Shown here: positions 8,716 to 16,870 of the stretch, in pieces
Layout of the letters: the number at the start of each line of letters is the position of its first letter
Numbering within the stretch: position 1 is the stretch's first letter
NCBI GenBank assembly: GCA_022842065.1
Contig: JALHQH010000011.1
Span: 254,954 to 318,953, forward strand
Reading direction: 5' to 3'
Length of the DNA stretch: 64,000 bases
Origin: Caldilineaceae bacterium
Lineage (GTDB): Bacteria > Chloroflexota > Anaerolineae > Caldilineales > Caldilineaceae
The notes under the pieces: model-generated
What the model saw: only the letters and a program-made list of their open reading frames with translations
The model's database searches: none
Told to the model about the DNA's origin: nothing
Made by a program: the position numbers and the translations under genes

Positions 8716-9028
8716 TTGCTTTGCTCGTTTTTTTCCTGCGCATTATATCAAGTAACGTATGTACCATCCTGATCGGATTACTTTTATACAGACACACGCT
8801 AGTGATCTTCTTGTCTGCGCAATAAGTTTGAATAATTTCGCCAGCTGAGTAAGGTAGGACTTACGTAGCGACCTGAGCATAGGGTGATAGTACGCATTAC
8901 GTATTGTATACGTAAGTTGCCTTGGGAATCTTTGCGATTTCGTGACAGCTACGCTGCTATATAACACTCGCTTCTGCCTGCTGGCGTTGCGTCCGGTTAT
9001 CGAGGTTGGTTTTATCGAAAATTGCCTA

Positions 9029-9057
9029 TTGACATGTCCAATAACATGCGCTATACT
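9029..9057 (+). promoter_or_regulatory. Sigma-70-type promoter of the trp genes
   Basis: TTGACA at 9029-9034, a 17-base spacer, then TATACT at 9052-9057. This predicts transcription from about 9064, some 20 bases before the T-box leader. It is one of the best promoter matches in the window. Confidence 0.8.
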
Positions 9058-9082
9058 ACGGCAGATCTCAATTATCGAACGG

Positions 9083-9522
9083 CAATGACGCGGAATAGTA
9101 GCAACCAAAGCGAGTTGCAGAGAGCCTTTTCGGTGTAGCTAGCCTTAGCTATCTACCAGTGGTGTGAAAAAGGTAACATCGTCGGTTGTGAATGGCCCGC
9201 TGAGCCAAGCCTTGAACAATTGTTAATCGCTTGCCATTAGCAATTCAGTAGATGGTTTCGGAGACGCCACCGTTATCTGGGCGCAGGAAATCGGAAAGTA
9301 AGTTTTCCCGTTTTCGTTAGAGTGAGACTGGCGCGATCCTTGCGTTTCACGTGAGGATTTTTTTATTGGCAAGGCAAGCTGTCGTGCGCACACGGCAAGC
9401 CGTGTCAATTCCAGTCTAAACAGGGTGGCACCGCGGGTGATTTGTAATCCCCGTCCCTGTGTATCGTTCTTTACCGGCAACCAAAGCGCTGGGAGTACGC
9501 TGCACAGGGACGGGGATTTTTG
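9083..9522 (+). ncRNA. Tryptophan T-box leader (tRNA-sensing riboswitch)
   Basis: The leader shows the ordered T-box landmarks: a stem I start with AATGACGCGGAATAGTAG, the AGAGAGCC region near 9119, the specifier context GAATGGCCCGCTGAG with TGG at 9193-9195, and the T-box proper AGGGTGGCACCGCGG at 9422-9436. Next comes a terminator whose 13-base arms (9449-9461 and 9503-9515) pair perfectly and end in ATTTTTG. Uncharged tRNA-Trp should pair with TGG and with the T-box bulge, forming the antiterminator and letting transcription reach trpE. The specifier assignment is read directly from the sequence. Confidence 0.93.
9449..9522 (+). terminator. T-box-controlled intrinsic terminator before trpE
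   Basis: The left arm 9449-9461 and right arm 9503-9515 form a 13-pair GC-rich stem followed by a short U-run. The left arm is shared with the antiterminator, which pairs AGGG of the T-box with CCCT here, so the two folds are mutually exclusive. The 41-base apical loop is longer than usual. Confidence 0.85.
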
Positions 9523-9609
9523 TTGCCTACCCTCTGCCGCGCACTACCAGCTCAAAACTGGAATATGGATTTTTCTATTCCTACCGAGCGCAGACAAGAG
9601 GGAAGTATC

Positions 9610-11121
9610 ATGGCAGCGCACTACAAACCCACACTGGAAGAAGTTCGTAATTATGTCGGCCAGGGCAGCATCGTTGCGGTGCATCGCGAACTGCCCGCCG
9701 ATCTGGAGACGCCGGTCTCCGTCTATTTGAAATTGCAAGCCGGCGGCCAATCGCCCAGCTTTTTGCTCGAATCAGTCGAGCGGGGCGAGCAGGTTGGGCG
9801 CTATAGTTTTATCGGCGTCAACCATCCCGTGACGATCAGCGCGATCGGCGACCGCGTGACGATTGGCGCGGCCGGCGGGGCCGTGCTCGAAGAGAAAATC
9901 GGCGATCCGCTCACAATTGTCAAAGAGTTGATGGCGGGGCGCAAGTCGGTGCGCCTGCCGGGCTTGCCCCTTTTTAATGGTGGCGTGGTCGGCTACTTTG
10001 GTTATGATCTGGTCCGCTTTATGGAGCGACTGCCCGAAACGGCTGAGCGCAGGCTTGACATCCCTGACCTGGTGCTGCTCTTCACTGACAACCTGGTCGT
10101 TTTTGACCATGTGCGCCACAAGCTGATTGTCATTGCCAATATGCGCATGGCCGATGATCTGCGTGCCGCCTATGCCGATGCCATTGCGCGCATCGACAAT
10201 ATTATTGCCCGGCTTAATCAGCCGCTCGTCCCGCCCCAACCCAAAGTTTACAATAGTAACGCGCAATGGGTGAGCAACTTTGCCCAGCCTGAATTTGAAG
10301 AGAATGTACGCAAAGCCAAAGAGTACATCGCGGCCGGCGACATCTTCCAGGTGGTGATCAGCCAGCGCTTGAGCCGCCCGACTGATGCCGATCCCTTTAC
10401 GATCTACCGGGCGCTGCGCATGCTCAACCCCTCGCCTTACATGTTCTTCTTGGACTTTAGCGGAGTGGCGGGGATTGAAGGCGACACCGTGCGCATTATC
10501 GGGGCCAGCCCGGAGATGCATGTGCGGCTGGTCAATGAGATGGCCTATCTGCACCCGATTGCCGGCACCCGCTGGCGCGGCAAAACGCAGGAAGAGGATG
10601 ATCAACTGGCCGAGGATCTGATGAACGATCCCAAAGAGCGCGCCGAACATGTGATGTTGGTTGATCTGGGGCGCAATGATCTGGGCCGGGTCTGTGAATA
10701 TGGCACGGTCAATGTGCCGACGATGATGACGATTGAGCGCTACAGCCATGTGATGCACATTGTCAGCGATGTGCGCGGCAAAGTGCAGCCCGATCAGGAT
10801 GCCTACAGCCTGCTGCGGGCCACCTTCCCGGCGGGCACGGTCAGCGGGGCACCCAAGGTGCGGGCGATGGAGATCATTGAGGAACTGGAAGGGGTGCGCC
10901 GAGGGGCCTATGCCGGTGCGGTTGGCTACATCGACTATGACGGCAATATGGATACCTGCATCACTATTCGCACGATTACGATGCAGGGTAATGTCTGTCA
11001 TTTGCAGGCCGGCGGTGGGCTGGTTGCCGACAGCGATCCGACCTATGAGTTCAACGAGTCGATGAATAAGATGAAGGCGTTGTCGGTCGCCGTTGCCAAT
11101 GCCGAAGCGGGGTTGCTCTAA
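9610..11121 (+). CDS. trpE: Anthranilate synthase component I
   Basis: 503 residues from the ATG at 9610, preceded by GAGGGA; the in-frame ATG at 9520 lies in the terminator tail and would add 30 unrelated residues. The enzyme converts chorismate to anthranilate using ammonia from TrpG. It has the N-terminal FLLESVERGEQVGRYSF segment of the tryptophan feedback site and the chorismate-binding C-terminal half, with PIAGTRWRG, DPKERAEHVMLVDLGRNDLGRVC, FPAGTVSGAPKVRAMEII and GYIDYDGNMDTCI. It is directly under T-box control and overlaps the next gene by one base. Confidence 0.96.
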   Translation: MAAHYKPTLEEVRNYVGQGSIVAVHRELPADLETPVSVYLKLQAGGQSPSFLLESVERGEQVGRYSFIGVNHPVTISAIGDRVTIGAAGGAVLEEKIGDPLTIVKELMAGRKSVRLPGLPLFNGGVVGYFGYDLVRFMERLPETAERRLDIPDLVLLFTDNLVVFDHVRHKLIVIANMRMADDLRAAYADAIARIDNIIARLNQPLVPPQPKVYNSNAQWVSNFAQPEFEENVRKAKEYIAAGDIFQVVISQRLSRPTDADPFTIYRALRMLNPSPYMFFLDFSGVAGIEGDTVRIIGASPEMHVRLVNEMAYLHPIAGTRWRGKTQEEDDQLAEDLMNDPKERAEHVMLVDLGRNDLGRVCEYGTVNVPTMMTIERYSHVMHIVSDVRGKVQPDQDAYSLLRATFPAGTVSGAPKVRAMEIIEELEGVRRGAYAGAVGYIDYDGNMDTCITIRTITMQGNVCHLQAGGGLVADSDPTYEFNESMNKMKALSVAVANAEAGLL

Positions 11122-11510
11122 TGGGTCAGGTCAAGGTCTATGGCCATCAGGCCTACCTAAACCCGATCAAACGTGTATTGTCGGATGTGATTCACGCCTG
11201 TGTGGTCGATGCCTTGCAATTTCCGCAGGATAAGCGGGCGCACCGTTTCTTTCCGTTGGCCGGTGAAGACTTTTTCTACCCGGTAGGGCGGACGGATGCT
11301 TACACGATCATCGAGATTAATCTGATCGAAGGGCGCACCGTGGAGACCAAGAAAAAATTGATTCGCCTGCTCTTCGACCGGATTGAAGCACAACTAGGCA
11401 TCACCCAACAGGATCTGGAAATTTGTCTGATCGAGTCGCCGGCCTACAACTGGGGTTTTCGGGGGATGCATGGCGATGAAGTGAAATTGAATTACAAGAT
11501 TGCTGTATAA
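11121..11510 (+). CDS. Tautomerase-family protein (Tautomerase_2 type)
   Basis: 129 residues. The pattern of a beta-alpha-beta start, DKRAHRFFPL, YTIIEINLIEGRTVETKKKLIRLL and a closing YNWGFRGMHGDE resembles the larger 4-oxalocrotonate tautomerase relatives. Position 2 is glycine, so the N-terminal catalytic proline of classical tautomerases is missing, as in other members I recall of this subgroup. The start ATG shares an A with the trpE stop, implying translational coupling. A role in tryptophan synthesis is not known. Confidence 0.75.
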   Translation: MGQVKVYGHQAYLNPIKRVLSDVIHACVVDALQFPQDKRAHRFFPLAGEDFFYPVGRTDAYTIIEINLIEGRTVETKKKLIRLLFDRIEAQLGITQQDLEICLIESPAYNWGFRGMHGDEVKLNYKIAV

Positions 11511-11650
11511 CATGTGTAGTCTGCATCCCTAGATGCAGACGGCTGCGCATCAGGGGATGCCCAGTACACGAATACAAGATTGCTGTATAACATGTGTAGT
11601 CTGCATCCCCAGATGCAGACGGCTGCGCATCAGGGGATGCGCAGTACACG
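11493..11650. repeat. Tandem duplication (80-base period) of a hairpin element spanning a gene end
   Basis: Two near-identical 78-base copies, 11493-11570 and 11573-11650, repeat the last 18 bases of the tautomerase gene with its stop, followed by a hairpin unit. The unit has GCATCCCC and GGGGATGC arms, an inner palindrome around AGATGCAGAC, and ends in AGTACACG. A related hairpin is at 56390-56446. The duplication must have occurred after the element was next to the gene. Confidence 0.9.
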
Positions 11651-11677
11651 TCTTGCCTAAGAGAACAGGAACGAACC

Positions 11678-12739
11678 ATGAGTGCCAAAAAACGGATTTT
11701 AACGGGCGACCGGACCACCGGTAAGCTGCATCTCGGCCACTTTATCGGCAGCCATCGCCATCGCTTGGCCTTTCAGAACGAATATGAGTGTATCTTTCTG
11801 CTCGCCGACCTGCACATGTTGACGACCAAAAATGAGAAGTCCGACATTGAAAAGACGGCCGAAAACTCGCGCGCGATTGTCCTGGATCATCTGGCGATTG
11901 GCATCGACCCGAACAATGTCACCTTCTGTTTGCAGTCGGCGATCCACGAGACTTATGAGTTGCAACTGCTGATCAGCAGCCTGGTCACGGTCGAGCGGCT
12001 GCAACAGTTGCCGACGATCAAAGACATGGCGAATTCTGCCGGGCTAGATCAGATTCCCTATGCCTTGCAAGGGTATCCTGTTTTGCAAGCCGCGGATATC
12101 CTGTTGCCCCGCGCCAATTTGGTCCCGGTAGGCAAAGATAACGAGAGCCATGTCGAGATTACGCGCCAGATCGCGCGACGTTTCAACAATGCCTATGGCG
12201 AAGTCTTCCCGATTCCCGATTCCTATGTGGTCGGCGGCACATTGATTGGCACCGATGGTCAGGCCAAAATGAGCAAGAGCCTGGGCAATAGCATCTCCCT
12301 CAGTGACGACACCAAGACGGTACGTCGCCAGGTGATGGGCATGTTTACCGATCCCAACCGCATCAGCGCCGACGTGCCTGGGACGGTCGAGGGCAATCCG
12401 GTCTTTATCTATCACGACTTTTTCAACCCGAATACAGCCGAGGTCGATGATCTTAAGACTCGCTATCGCGCCGGCCGCGTGGGCGATGTCGAAGTCAAAG
12501 AAAAGCTCTTCATCGCCCTGGAGAACTTCCTCGAACCGACGCGCGAACGGCGGGCGCACTATGAAGCCCAGACCGGCTACGTCGATGAGTTGATCTACGA
12601 AGGTACTCTCCGTGCCCGTGAAGAGGCCAAAGCCACCATCATCGAAGTCAAGAAAGCCATGGGGCTGACCGGCACCTGGAACCGCATTAGCCGGGCCGCC
12701 GAGAAACGGCGCAAGAGTGCGGAGAAAGTCGCGGCCTAA
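11678..12739 (+). CDS. trpS: Tryptophanyl-tRNA synthetase
   Basis: 353 residues. This class I synthetase attaches tryptophan to tRNA-Trp, the molecule the upstream T-box senses. The ATP-binding HLGH (residues 18-21, within DRTTGKLHLGHFIG) and KMSKS (197-201) are intact, as are the NLVPVGKDNESHVE and YPVLQAADILL tryptophan-pocket segments. It follows the tautomerase after the duplicated hairpin and has AGAGAACAGGAACG-like purine-rich sequence upstream. Lying in the T-box unit means its supply can respond to its own product. Confidence 0.95.
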   Translation: MSAKKRILTGDRTTGKLHLGHFIGSHRHRLAFQNEYECIFLLADLHMLTTKNEKSDIEKTAENSRAIVLDHLAIGIDPNNVTFCLQSAIHETYELQLLISSLVTVERLQQLPTIKDMANSAGLDQIPYALQGYPVLQAADILLPRANLVPVGKDNESHVEITRQIARRFNNAYGEVFPIPDSYVVGGTLIGTDGQAKMSKSLGNSISLSDDTKTVRRQVMGMFTDPNRISADVPGTVEGNPVFIYHDFFNPNTAEVDDLKTRYRAGRVGDVEVKEKLFIALENFLEPTRERRAHYEAQTGYVDELIYEGTLRAREEAKATIIEVKKAMGLTGTWNRISRAAEKRRKSAEKVAA

Positions 12740-12742
12740 CCC

Positions 12743-13423
12743 ATGGCGATGACACTCGACCAGATTGTACCTTGGGGGCGGTCGCTCTCTGAGTATCAAC
12801 GCATGTTTGCGCTGACCGACAGGGATCTGGCCGGCACCATCCTGGGCTGTGGGGATGGGCCGGCCAGCTTCAACGCCGAGATGACCGTACTCGGCCGCAC
12901 GGTTATTTCCGTTGATCCGATCTATGCCTTTAGCGTCGCGGCAATTCGGCAACGGGTACGCGAAACCTGTACCACCATTGTCGACAAGGTCAAGCTAACC
13001 CCTGCCGACTATCTGTGGACCGAGTTTCGCTACCCCGATGCCCTGGGCGCACATCGGCTGGCGACGATGGAACGTTTTCTGCTCGACTATGAAGCCGGGC
13101 GCGCGGCGGGCCGTTACCAAAATCAAGCCGTCCCCACTCTTGACTTTGCCAACCAACACTTTACCTTGGCGCTCAGCTCGCACTTTTTGTTACTGTACAC
13201 CGAGCAGTTATCGCTCGATTTCCATTACGCCGCCATCCGTGAACTCTGCCGCGTCGCCCAAGAAGTGCGCATTTTCCCATTACTCGATCTGGCCTGCCAA
13301 CGCTCCGCCCACATTGAGCCCTTGCAAGCCTACTTGGCCGACCTGGGCTATCAGGCCCAAATCGAAGCAGTACCCTATGAATTCCAACGCGGCGGCAATG
13401 AGATGTTGCGGATAAGAAAGTAG
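12743..13423 (+). CDS. Putative SAM-dependent methyltransferase
   Basis: 226 residues. A glycine-rich LGCGDGPASFNAE segment near residue 34 resembles methyltransferase motif I, followed by VISVDPIY as the acidic motif II. The rest is not a standard methyltransferase and the substrate is unknown. It starts four bases after trpS, so is likely co-transcribed. Its TAG stop (13421-13423) is the first part of the left arm of a repeat array, so the array touches the coding end. Confidence 0.65.
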   Translation: MAMTLDQIVPWGRSLSEYQRMFALTDRDLAGTILGCGDGPASFNAEMTVLGRTVISVDPIYAFSVAAIRQRVRETCTTIVDKVKLTPADYLWTEFRYPDALGAHRLATMERFLLDYEAGRAAGRYQNQAVPTLDFANQHFTLALSSHFLLLYTEQLSLDFHYAAIRELCRVAQEVRIFPLLDLACQRSAHIEPLQAYLADLGYQAQIEAVPYEFQRGGNEMLRIRK

Positions 13424-13611
13424 GTAAATCAGTAAATCAGTAAATCGGTATGAGTGTCACCTTGTACCGATGTACCGATGTACCGATGTACCGATGTACC
13501 GATGTACCGATGTACCGATGTACCGATGTACCGATGTACCGATGTACCGATGTACCGATGTACCGATGTACCGATTTACCGATGTACCGATTTACCGATT
13601 TACCTGTCTAC
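13421..13611. repeat. Tandem TACCGATG array with reverse-complement left arm
   Basis: The left arm 13421-13450 repeats GTAAATCAGTAAATC. After 14 unrelated bases, 17 units of eight bases run from 13465 to 13600: thirteen TACCGATG, then TACCGATT/TACCGATG variants, and a decayed end. The words are complementary to the left arm, so it can fold back. A period of eight keeps all three frames open, giving spurious repeat-peptide reading frames. It separates the methyltransferase-like gene from trpG and shares its words with the array at 37441-37718. Confidence 0.92.
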
Positions 13612-13640
13612 CGCCCACCAAACCAGAACAGGATCCACCC

Positions 13641-14219
13641 ATGATCGCAGTCATCGATAATTACGATAGTTTTACCTATAATCTCGTGCAGTTCCTTGGA
13701 GAGGTCGGTGCGCAGGATATTCGCGTTTGGCGCAACGATGCGATCGACGTGGAAGAGCTGGCGGATCTGCACCCCACACACATTGTGATCTCGCCTGGTC
13801 CTGGCACGCCGGAACAGGACAGCGGCATTAGCAATGAGGTGATTCGTGTGTTGGGCGAGACGACGCCAATTTTGGGCGTCTGCCTGGGGCAGCAGTGTAT
13901 TGGCCATGTCTTTGGGGGACGGGTAATCCGTGCCCCGCGGCTGATGCATGGCAAGGTCAGCCCGGTTGAGCACACCGGCGTGGGCATCTTTGCCGATCTG
14001 CCCAGCCCGCTGATCGCCACCCGCTATCACAGCCTGATTGTTGACGAGCCGTTGCCCGATGTGCTCGAAGCGACTGCCTATACCGCTGAAGGGGAGTTGA
14101 TGGGCTTGCGCCACAAAACCCTGCCGATCTTCGGTGTACAATTTCATCCGGAGAGTATCCTCACCCAATATGGCCGTGAGATGTTGGCGAACTTTCTAAA
14201 GATCGAAGCTAATGGCTGA
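13641..14219 (+). CDS. trpG: Anthranilate synthase component II (glutamine amidotransferase)
   Basis: 192 residues from the ATG at 13641; the much longer in-frame extension to 13470 is repeat-array translation. It frees ammonia from glutamine for TrpE. The class I amidotransferase triad is present: the cysteine in [10 protein letters not shown], and the histidine and glutamate in FHPES. The opening [17 protein letters not shown] and SPGPGTPEQ are typical. AGGA lies upstream. The last eight bases overlap the next gene. Confidence 0.95.
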   Translation: MIAVIDNYDSFTYNLVQFLGEVGAQDIRVWRNDAIDVEELADLHPTHIVISPGPGTPEQDSGISNEVIRVLGETTPILGVCLGQQCIGHVFGGRVIRAPRLMHGKVSPVEHTGVGIFADLPSPLIATRYHSLIVDEPLPDVLEATAYTAEGELMGLRHKTLPIFGVQFHPESILTQYGREMLANFLKIEANG

Positions 14220-15219
14220 CTTAACCCAGGAGATCCACAGCTACCTCACCACTTCACCCGGTAGCCACTATCTGAACCGTCCGGTGACCATGGTCGCGCA
14301 CTGGGCGGGGACAGATAATCTGCTCTGGCAGGTTGACTGTGGCGGCCAGGAGGCGGTCGTCAAATATTACCTGGATGCCGGGCAGGCGCGTGGCCGGCGG
14401 CAATTTGATGGGCAGGAGCGCTTTAGCCCCTTGGGGATTGCGCCGCGGCCACTTTGGTTTGATCGTTATCCCACCGGTCTTTCGCGCCAGGTGTTGGTCT
14501 ATCAGTGGTTGCCAGGTAACGTGTTTGCGCAGCCCACTGCTGGTCAACTGGTGGGACTCGCGAGCGCGGTGGCGCAAGTCCACAGTGGCGATCCAACCGA
14601 GGTGCGCCGCTTCTCGCCCAATCCGGTCAACCTCGATTATCTGTGGCAGGTGCTCGCTGGTGGGTTGCCTGGGCTCCAGCAATGGTTGCTGGCCCAACAA
14701 GCGACAGAACTTTCTGCTGCGCTGCTAGCGCTGACCGATAATGCGGCACAATTGATCGCTGAGGTCCTGCCGCTCTGGCAAGGGGTTGCCCCGACCCCGA
14801 TCCACGGTGATCTGAAGCTGGAGAATGTCATTGATAGCTTTGGCACCGTTGTGCTGCTCGACTGGGAACAATTTGGCCTGGGTGATGCTGCCTACGATGT
14901 TGCCACTTTTCTACAAATGAGCCAAGCCGTGCTGAATGAGGAAGCGCAGGAGCTTTGGCTGGAAAGCTATCTGGCCAGCTTTGACCAGCCGGGGTTGATG
15001 GAACGGATTGGCGTTTACAGCCGCATTTTGCCTTTGCAGAGTTTAACCTATTTGCTCCACGGTCTGCGCCAGAGCACCGGGTCCGAATTGCTGACCATCC
15101 AAGAAAACCGGCAATTTTTTCGAGAAACGCTGTTGGCCACCTGGCGACAGAGCGCGGCTGGTTTGGGGATTGCAACCCCTGATGAACGGCTGGCCAGCAG
15201 CCTGCATCAACTGATCTGA
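14212..15219 (+). CDS. Aminoglycoside phosphotransferase-like kinase
   Basis: 335 residues of the APH/choline-kinase-like fold. The catalytic loop HGDLKLEN starts at about residue 198 and the metal-binding [13 protein letters not shown] follows near 216. A lysine in AVVKYY is the likely ATP contact. Such kinases act on small hydroxylated or amino compounds, and the substrate here cannot be told. The ATG overlaps trpG by eight bases, which suggests tight coupling, unusual for a trp operon. Confidence 0.85.
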   Translation: MADLTQEIHSYLTTSPGSHYLNRPVTMVAHWAGTDNLLWQVDCGGQEAVVKYYLDAGQARGRRQFDGQERFSPLGIAPRPLWFDRYPTGLSRQVLVYQWLPGNVFAQPTAGQLVGLASAVAQVHSGDPTEVRRFSPNPVNLDYLWQVLAGGLPGLQQWLLAQQATELSAALLALTDNAAQLIAEVLPLWQGVAPTPIHGDLKLENVIDSFGTVVLLDWEQFGLGDAAYDVATFLQMSQAVLNEEAQELWLESYLASFDQPGLMERIGVYSRILPLQSLTYLLHGLRQSTGSELLTIQENRQFFRETLLATWRQSAAGLGIATPDERLASSLHQLI

Positions 15220-15234
15220 ATGGCAGAAACATCC

Positions 15235-15278
15235 TTTCATTCGTCGTAGCACGGCATGCCGTGCTACGACGAATGAAA
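15235..15278. repeat. 44-base perfect palindrome
   Basis: Positions 15235-15256 and 15257-15278 are exact reverse complements with no loop, centred on GGCATGCC. It lies between the phosphotransferase gene and trpD, 16 bases after the stop. As RNA it would form a 20-pair hairpin; as DNA it is a perfect dyad. There is no U-run. Confidence 0.92.
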
Positions 15279-15324
15279 ACATAGCGGGAAATTATTTCAT
15301 TCCGCCCTTATAAAGGAGAGAACG

Positions 15325-16359
15325 ATGAGCCAGAGTACGATTCAACAAGCGATCCATCAGCTCTTTGAGCGCCAGCATTTGACCAGCGCCCAAGCTGATG
15401 GGGCGATGACCCAAATTATGAGCGGCGAGGCGACCGAAGCGCAGATCGGCGCGTTCCTCGCTGCGTTGCGCATGAAAGGCGAGACCGTTGACGAGATCAC
15501 CGGCTGTGCCAGCGCCATGAAGCGTGCGGCGACCCAGGTCACCCCCGATATCGGCGATGCCATGTTGCTCGATGTGGTGGGTACCGGCGGCGATGGCACC
15601 CATACCTTTAATATCAGCACCACCGCCGCCTTTGTCGTTGCCGGCCACGGCGTCAAAGTTGCCAAACATGGCAACCGTTCGGTCAGCAGCCGCAGCGGCG
15701 CAGCGGATGTGCTCGGCGCGCTGGGTGCCAACATTCAGTTGACCGCAGCCCAATCTGCCACCTGTATCGAGGAAGTTGGCTTTACTTTTCTCTTCGCGCC
15801 GGTCTATCATCCGGCCATGCGCTTTGCAATTGGCGCGCGCCGCGAGTTGGCCGCCCGTACGATCTTCAACATCCTTGGCCCGTTGACCAATCCAGCCAAC
15901 GCCACTAATCTGCTCGTCGGCACCTATGATCCACGGCTGACCGAGCCAATGGCCAAGGTGCTGGGCCAAATGGGTTGTCGCGCCGCTTTTGTGGTGCACG
16001 GGGCCGATGGGCTGGACGAATTGAGCATCACCGGCGTCAGCCAGGTCAGCCATTATCACAATGGGGAAGTGCGCAACTTTGAACTTGATCCTGCGGAGCT
16101 AGGGTTGACACGCGCCACGTTGGCCGATATCAAAGGCGGGGACGCTGCCGAAAACGCGGCCATTACGCGCGGCATCCTCAGCGGTGACTTGCATGGTCCC
16201 ATGCGCGATGCCGTGCTGCTCAACGCCGGCGTGGCGCTCAGCACCGAATGTGGTGATTTTAAGGCGGGGATTGAAGAGGCACGTGCCAGCATTGACAGTG
16301 GGGCAGCGCTGCGCGTCCTAGATGCCTTTGTTGCCAAGACGCAGAATTTCGCGGTCTAA
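15325..16359 (+). CDS. trpD: Anthranilate phosphoribosyltransferase
   Basis: 344 residues. It joins anthranilate to PRPP. The PRPP-binding DVVGTGGDGTHTFNISTT loop, the KHGNRSVSSRSGAADVLGALG anthranilate-site segment and the FLFAPVYHPAMRF and NILGPLTNPA stretches are intact. AAAGGAGAG precedes the ATG. The stop overlaps by three bases the stop of a convergent HicB-like gene. Confidence 0.96.
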   Translation: MSQSTIQQAIHQLFERQHLTSAQADGAMTQIMSGEATEAQIGAFLAALRMKGETVDEITGCASAMKRAATQVTPDIGDAMLLDVVGTGGDGTHTFNISTTAAFVVAGHGVKVAKHGNRSVSSRSGAADVLGALGANIQLTAAQSATCIEEVGFTFLFAPVYHPAMRFAIGARRELAARTIFNILGPLTNPANATNLLVGTYDPRLTEPMAKVLGQMGCRAAFVVHGADGLDELSITGVSQVSHYHNGEVRNFELDPAELGLTRATLADIKGGDAAENAAITRGILSGDLHGPMRDAVLLNAGVALSTECGDFKAGIEEARASIDSGAALRVLDAFVAKTQNFAV

Positions 16360-16565
16360 ATTTGTGCGGCTGTCTCTTGCACTGGAATGGGTTCACCATG
16401 TTTGATCAAGCTGGTGCAGTAGGCGCGGATGGCATCGGTGGCCATGTCCCGTGCTTCTTCAAGTGTAGATCCCTCTGTAAAGCAGCCGGGCAATGCAGGA
16501 ACCGTTACTAAATACTCACCTTCTGGTTGACGGTCAATAATGATGGTAAAATCGAGCTTTTGCAT
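16356..16565 (-). CDS. Solitary HicB-family antitoxin-like protein
   Basis: 69 residues from the ATG at 16565, which has AAAGGGA upstream; a GTG at 16589 is possible but overlaps that site. The fold is the partial RNase H-like HicB domain: EGEYLVTVPALPGCFTEGSTLEEARDMATDAI. HicB normally blocks a HicA RNase toxin, but no HicA-like reading frame is adjacent. It is antisense to the trp operon and its end overlaps trpD. It may be a free-standing regulator or a remnant. Confidence 0.78.
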   Translation of the reverse strand: MQKLDFTIIIDRQPEGEYLVTVPALPGCFTEGSTLEEARDMATDAIRAYCTSLIKHGEPIPVQETAAQI

Positions 16566-16661
16566 AAAGTATTGGTCCCTTTCTATCACTATGTTTTGGT
16601 AACCATGTCCTGACTAATAGTATCATAAAGGAAGATAAAATGTTACTCTGAAAGGAAACCG

Positions 16662-16856
16662 ATGCATAAACGGTTGAAGATCATTGTTGAAAAACATGTG
16701 GATGGCTACGTCGCTTATCCACTTCTTGGGTTGACAGAAGTTATAATCGGGCAAGGCGATACATATGAAGCGGCGCTGCTTGATGTTAAGTCGGCCATTG
16801 CATTTCATATCGAAACATTTGGTGACGACATACTGAATGAAGACAAATTACGATAG
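16662..16856 (+). CDS. Second small HicB-like protein
   Basis: 64 residues with GAAAGGAAACC just before the ATG. The sequence VEKHVDGYVAYPLLGLTEVIIGQGDTYEAALLDVKSAIAFHIE has the HicB-domain pattern (a strand carrying GYVAY, a Gly-x-Gly turn, then a long helix) but is diverged. No HicA partner is visible. It is oriented with the trp genes and lies 14 bases before trpC, so may be read with them. Confidence 0.65.
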   Translation: MHKRLKIIVEKHVDGYVAYPLLGLTEVIIGQGDTYEAALLDVKSAIAFHIETFGDDILNEDKLR

Positions 16857-16870
16857 GCATACGAACAACT

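Noticed and set aside
8743..9108. Minus-strand reading frame of 121 residues upstream of trpE
   Set aside because: It covers the trp promoter and leader start, has no protein-like composition and no ribosome site.
9772..11001. 409-residue antisense reading frame within trpE
   Set aside because: High-GC shadow of a clear trpE; no start signals and no recognisable protein. Similar antisense frames (e.g. 12044-12952, 15292-16059, 22224-22829, 26540-27301) were dropped for the same reason.
13450..13660. Overlapping reading frames encoding [12 protein letters not shown] repeat peptides in all three frames
   Set aside because: They come from the eight-base array, whose period is not a multiple of three and which lacks stops. 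No ribosome site or conserved start supports them.
16356..16856. Complete HicAB toxin-antitoxin system
   Set aside because: Only HicB-like frames exist; no adjacent frame resembles the small HicA double-stranded-RNA-binding toxin.
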